Source: an uncultured Eubacteriales bacterium
GTDB taxonomy: Bacteria; Bacillota; Clostridia; Christensenellales; UBA1242
Assembly (NCBI GenBank): GCA_948949055.1
Contig: CARBWQ010000062.1
Coordinates: 1-5,923 of the forward strand
Direction: 5' to 3'
Length of the DNA: 5,923 bases
Part shown: piece after piece, positions 1-4,695 of the stretch
Layout: every line of letters begins with the position of its first letter
Position numbering within the stretch: the first letter of the stretch is position 1
Translations under genes and position numbers: made by a program
The notes under the pieces: model-generated
The model's database searches: none
What the model was told of the DNA's origin: nothing
The model's input: only the letters and a program-made list of their open reading frames with translations

Positions 1-316
1 TGGTTTTAGACCTGGATTTGAGGGTGGAAACATTCCTATGATTAGAAAAATCCCAATGAGAGGATTTAACAATAAAAACTTCTCTAAGAGATACGCTTGC
101 GTTAACGTTGGCGACTTAGAGGCATTTGAGGCAAATGCAGTAATCGACATGGAACTTCTCTATGAAACAAGATTTGTTGGAAAACGTTCTGAGTATGGTC
201 TTAAAGTTTTAGGAGATGGCGTTCTTACAAAGCCTTTAACTATTAAAGCTAAAAAAATCACTAAGGGTGCAAGAGAGAAAATAGAAAAAGTTGGCGGTAA
301 AGTAGAGGAGATTTAA
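1..316 (+). CDS. rplO: 50S ribosomal protein L15, C-terminal part (5' end outside window)
   Basis: The open frame runs in from the left edge (first full codon at position 2) and ends at TAA 314-316, giving 104 visible residues. The family is usually about 145 residues, so roughly the first 40 are missing. The visible part begins with the L15 hallmark GFRPGFEGGNIPM, followed by a basic IRKIPMRGFNNKNF segment. The C-terminal globular half includes GLKVLGDGVLTKPLTIKAKK and ends GGKVEEI, as expected for L15. The ATG at position 38 is internal and not a start, because the conserved RPGFEGG motif lies upstream of it in the same frame. L15 is a late-assembling 23S rRNA-binding protein of the large subunit. 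Immediately upstream of secY is its standard position in the spc operon. Nothing suggests it is damaged. Confidence 0.97.
   Translation, partial: GFRPGFEGGNIPMIRKIPMRGFNNKNFSKRYACVNVGDLEAFEANAVIDMELLYETRFVGKRSEYGLKVLGDGVLTKPLTIKAKKITKGAREKIEKVGGKVEEI
304..310 (+). promoter_or_regulatory. secY ribosome binding site inside the end of rplO
   Basis: AGAGGAG lies 8 bases before the secY ATG at 319 and within the last codons of rplO. The two genes are separated by 2 bases, so ribosomes finishing L15 pass over this site. Translational coupling is a reasonable inference, and the site supports the chosen secY start. Confidence 0.8.
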
Positions 317-318
317 TA

Positions 319-1614
319 ATGTTTAGAACGATTATCGACGCATTTAAGGTGAAGGAAATAAGGAATAAGATTCTTCTTACTCTCCTTTTTCTTTTCATTT
401 ATAGGCTAGGTTGCTGGATACCTTGCGTGGGGTTTTCGCCTTCGGCAATGGGAATCAATGACAATTCATTTGGTTTCTTTGAACTTATGAATATGGTCAG
501 TGGTGGTGCATTGTCAAATGGTTCACTCCTAGCACTGGGTGTTTCACCATATATCACAGCCTCAATCGTTATTCAACTTTTGTGTGTTGCTATCCCTGCT
601 CTTGAAAGACTTTCTAAGAGTGGTGAAGATGGCAGACGTAAAATTAGTTTATACACTCGTATAGCAGCACTTGTGTTGGCAGTTGCTCAGTCGGTAGGTA
701 TTGTTGTTGGATATGCAGGTCAAGGCGTTCTTGATAAAAACTTGACTAGTGTTATGCCAACATGGCTTGTTGGAATGGGCGTTGTAATTATCATGGTTGC
801 TGGTGCAATGTTTACTGTTTGGATGGGCGAGAGAATTACCGAACTTGGTATCGGAAATGGAACTTCACTTCTTATCTTCGTTGGTATTCTTTCATCTGCT
901 GGCACAGCTGTTAGCACAATAGTAAACGCTTGTACAACTGATATCACTTATATTTGGTATCTTGTACTATTTGTAGTAATTATTATTGCAATTTTCGCTC
1001 TCATTGTCTTTATGGATGGTGGTGAACGAAAAGTTCAAGTAAACTATGCTAAACAAATTAAGGGAAGAAAGATGTATGGTGGTCAGTCGCAATCTATTCC
1101 AATTAGAATAAATGCAACTGGTGTTATGCCAATAATATTTGCTTCTGCACTTCTTACTTTCCCTCAGATGATTATTTCAATCTTCTGGCCAAATGTAACT
1201 TGGTATAGTGACTGGCTCGGAACTAATTCTTGGCTTTATATCGTGCTTACTGCTTTCTTGATTTTAGCCTTTGCATTCTTCTATTCAAAGATTTCCTTTG
1301 ATACAAACGATATTGCAAAGAGGCTTCAACAACAGGGTGGTTTAATTCAAGGTATTAGAGCAGGAAAACCAACAGCAGATCATCTTTCTAAAATTTCAAA
1401 TAGAATTACCTTCTGGGGCGCATTATTCCTTGCTATGATTGCACTTATACCTTCACTTGCATTTAAGGCTATTGGTGATTATGCTGGTGCAGCAGTTCTT
1501 ATTAATGCGTTCAGTGTAACCGGTCTTATGATTGTAGTTTCGGTAGCGCTTGAACTTGATAAACAATTATCAGCTCAAATGTTTATGAGAAATCATAAAG
1601 GTTTCTTAAACTAG
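319..1614 (+). CDS. secY: Protein translocase subunit SecY
   Basis: At 431 residues this is a normal full-length SecY, the pore subunit of the SecYEG channel that exports or inserts proteins across the cytoplasmic membrane with SecA or the ribosome. Hydrophobic segments fit the ten-helix plan. Helix 1 covers about 18-36. The plug region is seen as MVSGGALSNGSLLALG (59-74), followed by helix 2 with LGVSPYITASIVIQLL (73-88). ITELGIGNGTSLLIF (173-187) and the cytoplasmic loop ERKVQVNYAKQ (236-246) are family signatures. IPIRINATGVMPIIFA (260-275) leads into helix 7. The C5 loop with RLQQQGGLIQGIRAGKPTADHL (335-356) is the ribosome and SecA contact region. The C-terminus LDKQLSAQMFMRNHKGFLN is canonical. 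One oddity is that the last helix reads SVTGLMIVVSVAL where most homologues have GTSLLIVVGVAL. The start is supported by AGAGGAG 8 bases upstream. Confidence 0.98.
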   Translation: MFRTIIDAFKVKEIRNKILLTLLFLFIYRLGCWIPCVGFSPSAMGINDNSFGFFELMNMVSGGALSNGSLLALGVSPYITASIVIQLLCVAIPALERLSKSGEDGRRKISLYTRIAALVLAVAQSVGIVVGYAGQGVLDKNLTSVMPTWLVGMGVVIIMVAGAMFTVWMGERITELGIGNGTSLLIFVGILSSAGTAVSTIVNACTTDITYIWYLVLFVVIIIAIFALIVFMDGGERKVQVNYAKQIKGRKMYGGQSQSIPIRINATGVMPIIFASALLTFPQMIISIFWPNVTWYSDWLGTNSWLYIVLTAFLILAFAFFYSKISFDTNDIAKRLQQQGGLIQGIRAGKPTADHLSKISNRITFWGALFLAMIALIPSLAFKAIGDYAGAAVLINAFSVTGLMIVVSVALELDKQLSAQMFMRNHKGFLN

Positions 1615-1629
1615 GCAAACTTAGTTTGC
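1615..1629 (+). other. Short inverted repeat directly after secY stop
   Basis: GCAAAC and GTTTGC form a perfect 6-bp stem around a 3-base TTA loop, starting at the base after the secY TAG. No T-run follows (the next bases are ATCACTATCG), so it does not qualify as an intrinsic terminator. It could protect an mRNA 3' end, or be coincidental in AT-rich DNA. Confidence 0.4.
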
Positions 1630-1636
1630 ATCACTA

Positions 1637-1672
1637 TCGTAAAGTATATTAAAATGAAAATTTATTTACGAT
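1637..1672 (+). repeat. Diverged direct repeat, copy 1 of 2 (secY–adk gap)
   Basis: This 36-base unit begins TCGTAAAGTATATTAAAAT and ends TTATTTACGAT. It aligns with 1697-1726 after a gap of about 6 bases, with the last 11 bases identical. The ends of this copy are also mutually inverted: ATCGTAAA (1636-1643) can pair with TTTACGAT (1665-1672). It does not code for a recognisable protein. Confidence 0.55.
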
Positions 1673-1696
1673 TCGCAACCAAATGTTGCACGGCTT

Positions 1697-1726
1697 TCGT
1701 TAAGTGATTAAAATATTATTTACGAT
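1697..1726 (+). repeat. Diverged direct repeat, copy 2 of 2 (secY–adk gap)
   Basis: This 30-base unit begins TCGTTAAGTGATTAAAAT and ends with the same TTATTTACGAT as copy 1, starting 60 bases after it. The inverted ends are imperfect here (TCGTTAA versus TTTACGA). The stretch between the copies contains a small GCAAC/GTTGC stem at 1675-1679 and 1685-1689. Confidence 0.5.
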
Positions 1727-1825
1727 CCTAAATTAAATGCGAGGTTTAGTCTTGATTGCTTGCGAATAAATTTTAGTTTGCAAGGTTCAATAATTAAATT
1801 CTTGCATTTGGTTTGAAAATGTGAA

Positions 1826-1857
1826 TTTGCCAATCAAATTTAGTTTTGATTGGCAAA
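1826..1857 (+). other. Perfect 13-bp hairpin upstream of adk
   Basis: TTTGCCAATCAAA (1826-1838) and TTTGATTGGCAAA (1845-1857) are exact reverse complements separated by a 6-base loop (TTTAGT). An outer 5-bp pairing, AATGT (1818-1822) with ACATT (1863-1867), could extend it across a purine-rich internal loop of 3 and 5 bases. The element ends 11-21 bases before the adk ribosome binding site. No U-run follows it on + and none lies beyond it on −, so it is not a standard intrinsic terminator. Likely roles are an mRNA stability or processing element, or modulation of adk translation. The pairing is seen directly; the function is inferred. Confidence 0.75.
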
Positions 1858-1876
1858 GAAGAACATTATATTAAAT

Positions 1877-1882
1877 ATGAGG
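1877..1882 (+). promoter_or_regulatory. adk ribosome binding site
   Basis: ATGAGG precedes the adk ATG (1889) by 6 bases. Its GAGG core is weaker than the GGAGG sites of the ribosomal genes downstream. It lies just beyond the hairpin at 1826-1857. Confidence 0.7.
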
Positions 1883-1888
1883 TAAAAT

Positions 1889-2512
1889 ATGAATATAATT
1901 CTTTTAGGTGCTCCTGGCAGTGGAAAAGGAACACTTGCAAAAAAGATTTCAAAAGATTTTGATATTCCACAAATTTCTACTGGTGACCTTTTTAGAGCTA
2001 TTGTTAAAGAAGAAAGCGAACTTGGATCACAAGTTAAAAGAATTATGGAGAGTGGTGCTCTTGTTCCAGATGAACTTACAATTGAAATCGTAAAGAAAAG
2101 ATTTCAAGAGGACGATTGTCAAAAGGGATTTATTTTAGATGGTTTCCCAAGAACAGTTGCACAAGCTAACGCTCTTGAAAAAATTGCTCATATTGACACA
2201 GTTATTTTAGTTGACCTTGCTTTTGAAACTATTATCGAAAGATTGTCAGCGAGAAGAACTTGTCCTGGTTGTGGTGAGATTTACAGTACTCTTGATTATT
2301 CATCAAATGAGTGCAGTAAATGTGGGGCAACCTTAATTCAGCGTGATGACGATAAACCTGAAACAATTAAGAATCGTCTGGAAGTTTATGAAAAAAATAC
2401 AGCACCACTCATAAACTTCTACGGTGATAGGCTGTTTAAAGTTTCTAGTGATAAAACACCAGAAGACACATATAGGCCTGTAAAGACTTTTCTTGAAAGT
2501 ATGGGAGAATAA
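1889..2512 (+). CDS. adk: Adenylate kinase, zinc-binding LID type
   Basis: Adenylate kinase is a cytoplasmic monomer that interconverts ATP + AMP and 2 ADP. The 207-residue product starts with the P-loop GAPGSGKGT (7-15). The AMP-site segment STGDLFRA (30-37) and the signature DGFPRT (84-89, with its arginine at 88) follow. QRDDDKPETIKNRL (151-164) carries the conserved Arg and Asp residues closing over ATP. The LID holds CPGC (125, 128) and CSKC (142, 145), the four-cysteine zinc site known from Gram-positive enzymes. Only 13 residues separate the two pairs, so the LID looks a few residues shorter than in Bacillus, and the whole protein is shorter than the usual 214-217. The ATG has a GAGG site 6 bases upstream and leaves the P-loop at its normal N-terminal distance. 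It is the first gene after the non-coding gap and lies 2 bases before map. Confidence 0.98.
   Translation: MNIILLGAPGSGKGTLAKKISKDFDIPQISTGDLFRAIVKEESELGSQVKRIMESGALVPDELTIEIVKKRFQEDDCQKGFILDGFPRTVAQANALEKIAHIDTVILVDLAFETIIERLSARRTCPGCGEIYSTLDYSSNECSKCGATLIQRDDDKPETIKNRLEVYEKNTAPLINFYGDRLFKVSSDKTPEDTYRPVKTFLESMGE
2503..2507 (+). promoter_or_regulatory. map ribosome binding site, supporting a GTG start
   Basis: GGGAG lies inside the last codons of adk and 7 bases before the GTG at 2515. No ATG sits nearby in the map frame at a suitable distance, so this site fixes the non-ATG start and suggests coupling of map translation to adk. Confidence 0.75.
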
Positions 2513-2514
2513 GC

Positions 2515-3258
2515 GTGAATAACTTATCTCCGGCAGAGCTTGTCTTAGTAAAAAAAGCGTGTGAAATTACACGTGATGCCTTAAACTATTGTGAAAAGCA
2601 GATAGTTCCGGGAATTACTACTAAACAACTTGACAATCTCGTAGAAAAGTTTATAATAGATAGTGGTGGATTTCCTGCTTGTAAGGGTTATGAAGGGTTT
2701 CCTGCTGCAAATTGTTTTTCTGTAAACGATATGGTAGTTCATGGGATACCTAGTGATGATGCTGTCTTGCAAGAAGGAGATATAGTTAGTGTGGATATTG
2801 TGGTAAGATACAAAGGTTACCATGGTGATGCAGCAAGAACCTTCCCAGTTGGCAAAATCTCTAATGAAAAGGCTAAACTTATAGAAGTTACTAAACAATG
2901 CTTTTTCGAAGGGATTAAAAACCTAAAAGTAGGACATAGATTGGGAGAACTTTCAAATGCTATTCAAACTTATGCCGAAAGTCATGGCTACTCAGTAGTG
3001 CGTGAACTTGTAGGTCACGGAATTGGCAAAAGCATGCATGAACCACCAAATGTTCCAAACTATGGCAAGGTAACGGATGGACCAATCGTTACCGATAATG
3101 CAGTACTTGCTGTTGAACCTATGATAAACATGGGACGCAAGGAAGTATGGCTACTTAATGACGGATGGGGTGTCGTAACTCGTGACGGCAAATGCTCGGC
3201 TCATTATGAAAATACCGTTCATATCACCAAAGATGAAATAGAAATATGGACTTTGTAG
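2515..3258 (+). CDS. map: Type I methionine aminopeptidase
   Basis: This enzyme removes the initiator methionine from new cytoplasmic proteins when the second residue is small. The 247-residue pita-bread fold is complete. The five metal ligands are visible: Asp94 (SVDIVV), Asp105 (YHGDAARTF), His168 (VGHGIG), Glu201 (AVEPMINMG) and Glu232 (HYENTVHIT). The substrate-site histidines are His76 (VVHGIPS) and His175 (MHEPPNVPNYG). This spacing matches the E. coli enzyme with a shift of 3. There is no N-terminal zinc or SH3-linker extension, so it is the short form (subtype Ia). Translation starts at GTG, with GGGAG 7 bases upstream and adk ending 2 bases before. The stop TAG overlaps the ribosome binding site of the next gene. 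Its place between adk and the KOW protein is typical of Bacillota. Confidence 0.98.
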   Translation: MNNLSPAELVLVKKACEITRDALNYCEKQIVPGITTKQLDNLVEKFIIDSGGFPACKGYEGFPAANCFSVNDMVVHGIPSDDAVLQEGDIVSVDIVVRYKGYHGDAARTFPVGKISNEKAKLIEVTKQCFFEGIKNLKVGHRLGELSNAIQTYAESHGYSVVRELVGHGIGKSMHEPPNVPNYGKVTDGPIVTDNAVLAVEPMINMGRKEVWLLNDGWGVVTRDGKCSAHYENTVHITKDEIEIWTL

Positions 3259-3265
3259 GTGAGCA

Positions 3266-3529
3266 ATGATTGGAATTGGAAATGTAGTTATGGCAAAAGC
3301 TGGAAAGGAGAAAGGTGGACTATTCGTTGTGGTCGCTCTTGATGATAAATATGCTTATTTATCAGATGGAAAAAGGCTAAAATCTAATAAGCCGAAAAAG
3401 AAAAGCTTTAAACATGTAAAGCTGTTTGACTCAAAAGCTCTGAGTGAGGAAGAGGTGACTGATCCAAACGAAAGAGCAAATGCTAGAATTAGAAAATTTT
3501 TATCACAAATAAGGAGTGAACATGTCTAA
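3266..3529 (+). CDS. KOW domain-containing RNA-binding protein (L14e/YbzG-like)
   Basis: This is an 87-residue, lysine-rich small protein. The N-terminal half is a KOW-type motif: [21 protein letters not shown] (5-25) has the alternating hydrophobic and glycine pattern seen in ribosomal L14e/L24-type and NusG KOW domains. It continues with [21 protein letters not shown], and the strongly basic stretch at 36-53 fits RNA contact. The C-terminal part ([13 protein letters not shown]) looks helical. Bacillota commonly carry such a gene between map and infA (ybzG in B. subtilis, described as similar to eukaryotic and archaeal ribosomal L14e). The function is not well established; a ribosome- or rRNA-associated role is an inference from the fold and neighbours. 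The ATG has AGGTG 4 bases upstream, overlapping the map stop. The 3' end overlaps infA by 8 bases. Confidence 0.88.
   Translation: MIGIGNVVMAKAGKEKGGLFVVVALDDKYAYLSDGKRLKSNKPKKKSFKHVKLFDSKALSEEEVTDPNERANARIRKFLSQIRSEHV
3511..3516 (+). promoter_or_regulatory. infA ribosome binding site
   Basis: AAGGAG lies 5 bases before ATG 3522. Its last G is the first base of an in-frame GTG at 3516, so a start at that GTG would use up its own ribosome binding site. This favours the ATG as the infA start. Confidence 0.8.
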
Positions 3530-3743
3530 GGAAGATGTTATTGAATTTGAGGGAGTAGTTGAAGAAGTGCTTCCAAACACCACATTCAGAGTTCGTCTGG
3601 CCAACGGACACGAAATCATTACCTACCTTTCAGGTAAACTTAGAAAAAACTATATCAAAGTTCTGGAAGGGGATAAAGTAAAAGTTGAAATGAGTCCTTA
3701 TGACCTAACTAAGGGCAGAATAACTTGGAGAGAAAAGGGCTAA
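3522..3743 (+). CDS. infA: Translation initiation factor IF-1
   Basis: IF-1 is a single OB-fold protein that sits in the 30S A site during initiation with IF-2 and IF-3. The 73-residue product starts [19 protein letters not shown], closely matching the family's [11 protein letters not shown] opening. It ends [22 protein letters not shown], the IF-1 signature. The central [16 protein letters not shown] contains the basic 16S rRNA-binding segment. I chose ATG 3522 rather than the in-frame GTG at 3516 because the family opening begins there and AAGGAG is properly spaced. The gene overlaps the end of the KOW gene by 8 bases (KOW stop at 3527-3529), so coupled translation is likely. It is followed 14 bases later by rpmJ. 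YLSGKL replaces the usual AHISGKM, a mild divergence without an obvious consequence. Confidence 0.97.
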   Translation: MSKEDVIEFEGVVEEVLPNTTFRVRLANGHEIITYLSGKLRKNYIKVLEGDKVKVEMSPYDLTKGRITWREKG

Positions 3744-3757
3744 AAGGAGAAATTTTT

Positions 3758-3874
3758 ATGAAAGTTAGAGCATCTGTAAAGCCAATTTGTGACAAGTGTA
3801 GAGTAATCAAGAGAGATGGTAAAGTTATGGTCATCTGCTCAAAGAGTGCAAAACATAAACAAGTACAGGGCTAA
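3758..3874 (+). CDS. rpmJ: 50S ribosomal protein L36, zinc-binding form
   Basis: Only 38 codons long, this gene is certain from motif and context. The protein starts [20 protein letters not shown] and ends [12 protein letters not shown]. The zinc ligands are Cys11, Cys14, Cys27 and His33, so this is the zinc-retaining (C+) form. L36 is the smallest large-subunit protein and binds 23S rRNA. The Cys27-His33 spacing has five intervening residues, as in E. coli RpmJ, whereas B. subtilis L36 (37 residues) has four. AGGAG (3745-3749) lies 8 bases before the ATG. It sits 14 bases after infA and 24 bases before rpsM, the standard order in Bacillota. Codon use resembles that of its neighbours. Confidence 0.97.
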   Translation: MKVRASVKPICDKCRVIKRDGKVMVICSKSAKHKQVQG

Positions 3875-3884
3875 AATTAAAAAA

Positions 3885-3890
3885 TGGAGG
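3885..3890 (+). promoter_or_regulatory. rpsM ribosome binding site
   Basis: TGGAGG lies 8 bases before ATG 3899, in the 24-base rpmJ–rpsM gap. That gap is too short for a structured S4-type autoregulatory leader of the kind seen before rpsM in E. coli, unless the leader uses rpmJ coding sequence. Confidence 0.75.
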
Positions 3891-3898
3891 ATAAATAA

Positions 3899-4276
3899 AT
3901 GGCAAGAATTGCTGGTGTAGACCTACCTAGGGAAAAAAGATTAGAGCTTGGTCTTACCTATATTTATGGAATTGGAAGAGTAACTTCTAATAAAATCTGC
4001 GAAGAAACTGGAATCAGTGCTGATATCCGTGTAAAGGATCTTACTGATGACCAAATCGCAAAACTTCGTAACTATATTGAACATAACCTTCTCGTTGAAG
4101 GTGAACTTCGTAAAAAAGTCGACATGGATATCAAAAAGCTTATTGAGATAGGCTGTTATCGTGGTGTTCGTCACCGTAAAGGACTTCCAGTAAGAGGACA
4201 AAGCACTAAGAACAACGCTAGAACTAGAAAAGGACCTAAGAAAGTTGTTGCTGGTAGCTCTAAGAAAGGTAAGTAG
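3899..4276 (+). CDS. rpsM: 30S ribosomal protein S13
   Basis: S13 sits in the head of the small subunit, contacts the P-site tRNA and forms inter-subunit bridges. The 125-residue product has the family opening [26 protein letters not shown] (residues 1-26), with the helix-two-turn-helix region following. The central [23 protein letters not shown] (80-101) and the basic tail [23 protein letters not shown] are present. The length is normal for the family. Residue 102 is serine ([14 protein letters not shown]), where most S13 proteins have a basic residue (RGQRTK or RGQKTK), a local loss of charge in the rRNA- and tRNA-facing tail. TGGAGG precedes the ATG by 8 bases, and rpsK follows after 8 bases. 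In E. coli this is the first gene of the alpha operon; here it continues directly from infA–rpmJ. Confidence 0.98.
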   Translation: MARIAGVDLPREKRLELGLTYIYGIGRVTSNKICEETGISADIRVKDLTDDQIAKLRNYIEHNLLVEGELRKKVDMDIKKLIEIGCYRGVRHRKGLPVRGQSTKNNARTRKGPKKVVAGSSKKGK

Positions 4277-4284
4277 GAGGTAGT

Positions 4285-4683
4285 ATGGCAACTAAACAAA
4301 CAAATAAGAAAACCACTAAAAAAAGAATCAGCAAAAATATTTCTGCTGGACAAGTGCATATCAAAACTTCTTTCAATAACACTATTGTAAGTTTTTCAGA
4401 TTGTGATGGCAATGTTCTTTCTTGGTGCTCTTCTGGTAAACTCGGTCTTAAAGGATCTAAGAAAAGCACTCCATTTGCTGCTCAATCTTGCGTTGAAGAC
4501 GCTGCAAAAGTCGCTAAGGAACATGGAATTAAAACTGTTGAAGTTTTCGTTAAAGGACCAGGAAGTGGTAGAGAGCTTGCTATTCGCTCACTTCAAAACT
4601 GTGAACTTAATGTAACCATGATTAAGGATGTATCTCCAATCGCTCATAACGGTTGCAGACCTCCTAAAACAAGAAGAATTTAA
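4285..4683 (+). CDS. rpsK: 30S ribosomal protein S11
   Basis: S11 lies on the platform of the small subunit near the mRNA exit side and the 16S 690 loop. The 132-residue protein starts with a lysine-rich tail ([15 protein letters not shown]). The core family motifs follow: [19 protein letters not shown] (25-43), [11 protein letters not shown] (57-67), [16 protein letters not shown] (89-104) and the C-terminal [20 protein letters not shown]. It is more divergent than its neighbours. SSGKLGLKG replaces the common SAGGLGFKG, and there are five cysteines (40, 48, 69, 106, 124), of which only the one in NGCRPP is usual for the family. The Asn-Gly in HNGCRPP corresponds to a site reported to form isoaspartate in E. 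coli S11. AGGAGG (4275-4280) overlaps the rpsM stop and lies 4 bases before the ATG. Confidence 0.98.
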   Translation: MATKQTNKKTTKKRISKNISAGQVHIKTSFNNTIVSFSDCDGNVLSWCSSGKLGLKGSKKSTPFAAQSCVEDAAKVAKEHGIKTVEVFVKGPGSGRELAIRSLQNCELNVTMIKDVSPIAHNGCRPPKTRRI

Positions 4684-4684
4684 A

Positions 4685-4689
4685 AGGAG
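4685..4689 (+). promoter_or_regulatory. rpsD ribosome binding site
   Basis: AGGAG lies 6 bases before ATG 4696 and directly after the rpsK stop (TAA 4681-4683). It fixes the rpsD start and fits coupled translation along the transcript. Confidence 0.7.
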
Positions 4690-4695
4690 AGTAAA

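Larger units (their letters stand above)
1615..1888 (+). other. 274-base non-coding gap between secY and adk, repeat-rich
   Basis: This is the only large gap in an otherwise compact cluster. It is strongly AT-rich and contains no ORF with a ribosome binding site and family match on either strand. It holds a short hairpin right after the secY stop, two diverged copies of a roughly 30-36 base unit ending TTATTTACGAT, two copies of TTAGTTTGCA, and two near-copies of TTTAGTYTTGATTG. A strong hairpin lies near its 3' end. I found no well-spaced −35/−10 pair and no hairpin followed by a U-run. It may be a long 5' leader for adk, a site of mRNA processing, or degenerate intergenic repeat sequence; the sequence alone does not decide. 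Confidence 0.8.

Noticed and set aside
720..947. A 75-codon minus-strand frame inside secY.
   Set aside because: It lies wholly within a strongly conserved gene, has no ribosome binding site or recognisable domain, and is a shadow of the secY coding sequence.
1654..1707. A 17-codon ATG-to-TGA frame in the secY–adk gap (peptide MKIYLRFATKCCTAFVK).
   Set aside because: It has no ribosome binding site upstream, lies inside the diverged repeat region, and shows no family resemblance; chance in AT-rich DNA is enough to explain it.
1826..1857. The 13-bp hairpin as a rho-independent terminator.
   Set aside because: No T-run follows it on the + strand and none lies beyond it on the − strand; the downstream bases are GAAGAACATT.
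1867..1872. TATATT as a −10 box with TTGATT (1846-1851) as a −35 for adk.
   Set aside because: The spacer is only 15 bases, the −35 lies in the right arm of the hairpin, and transcription would start at or within the ribosome binding site.
3875..3898. An S4-binding pseudoknot leader before rpsM, as in the E. coli alpha operon.
   Set aside because: Only 24 bases separate rpmJ from rpsM and I could not find a nested pairing pattern around the rpsM start.
3941..4291. Minus-strand frames across rpsM and rpsK, the longest being 116 codons.
   Set aside because: They are opposite well-identified ribosomal protein genes and their low-complexity Ser/Leu/Phe-rich translations reflect antisense of Arg/Lys-rich codons.
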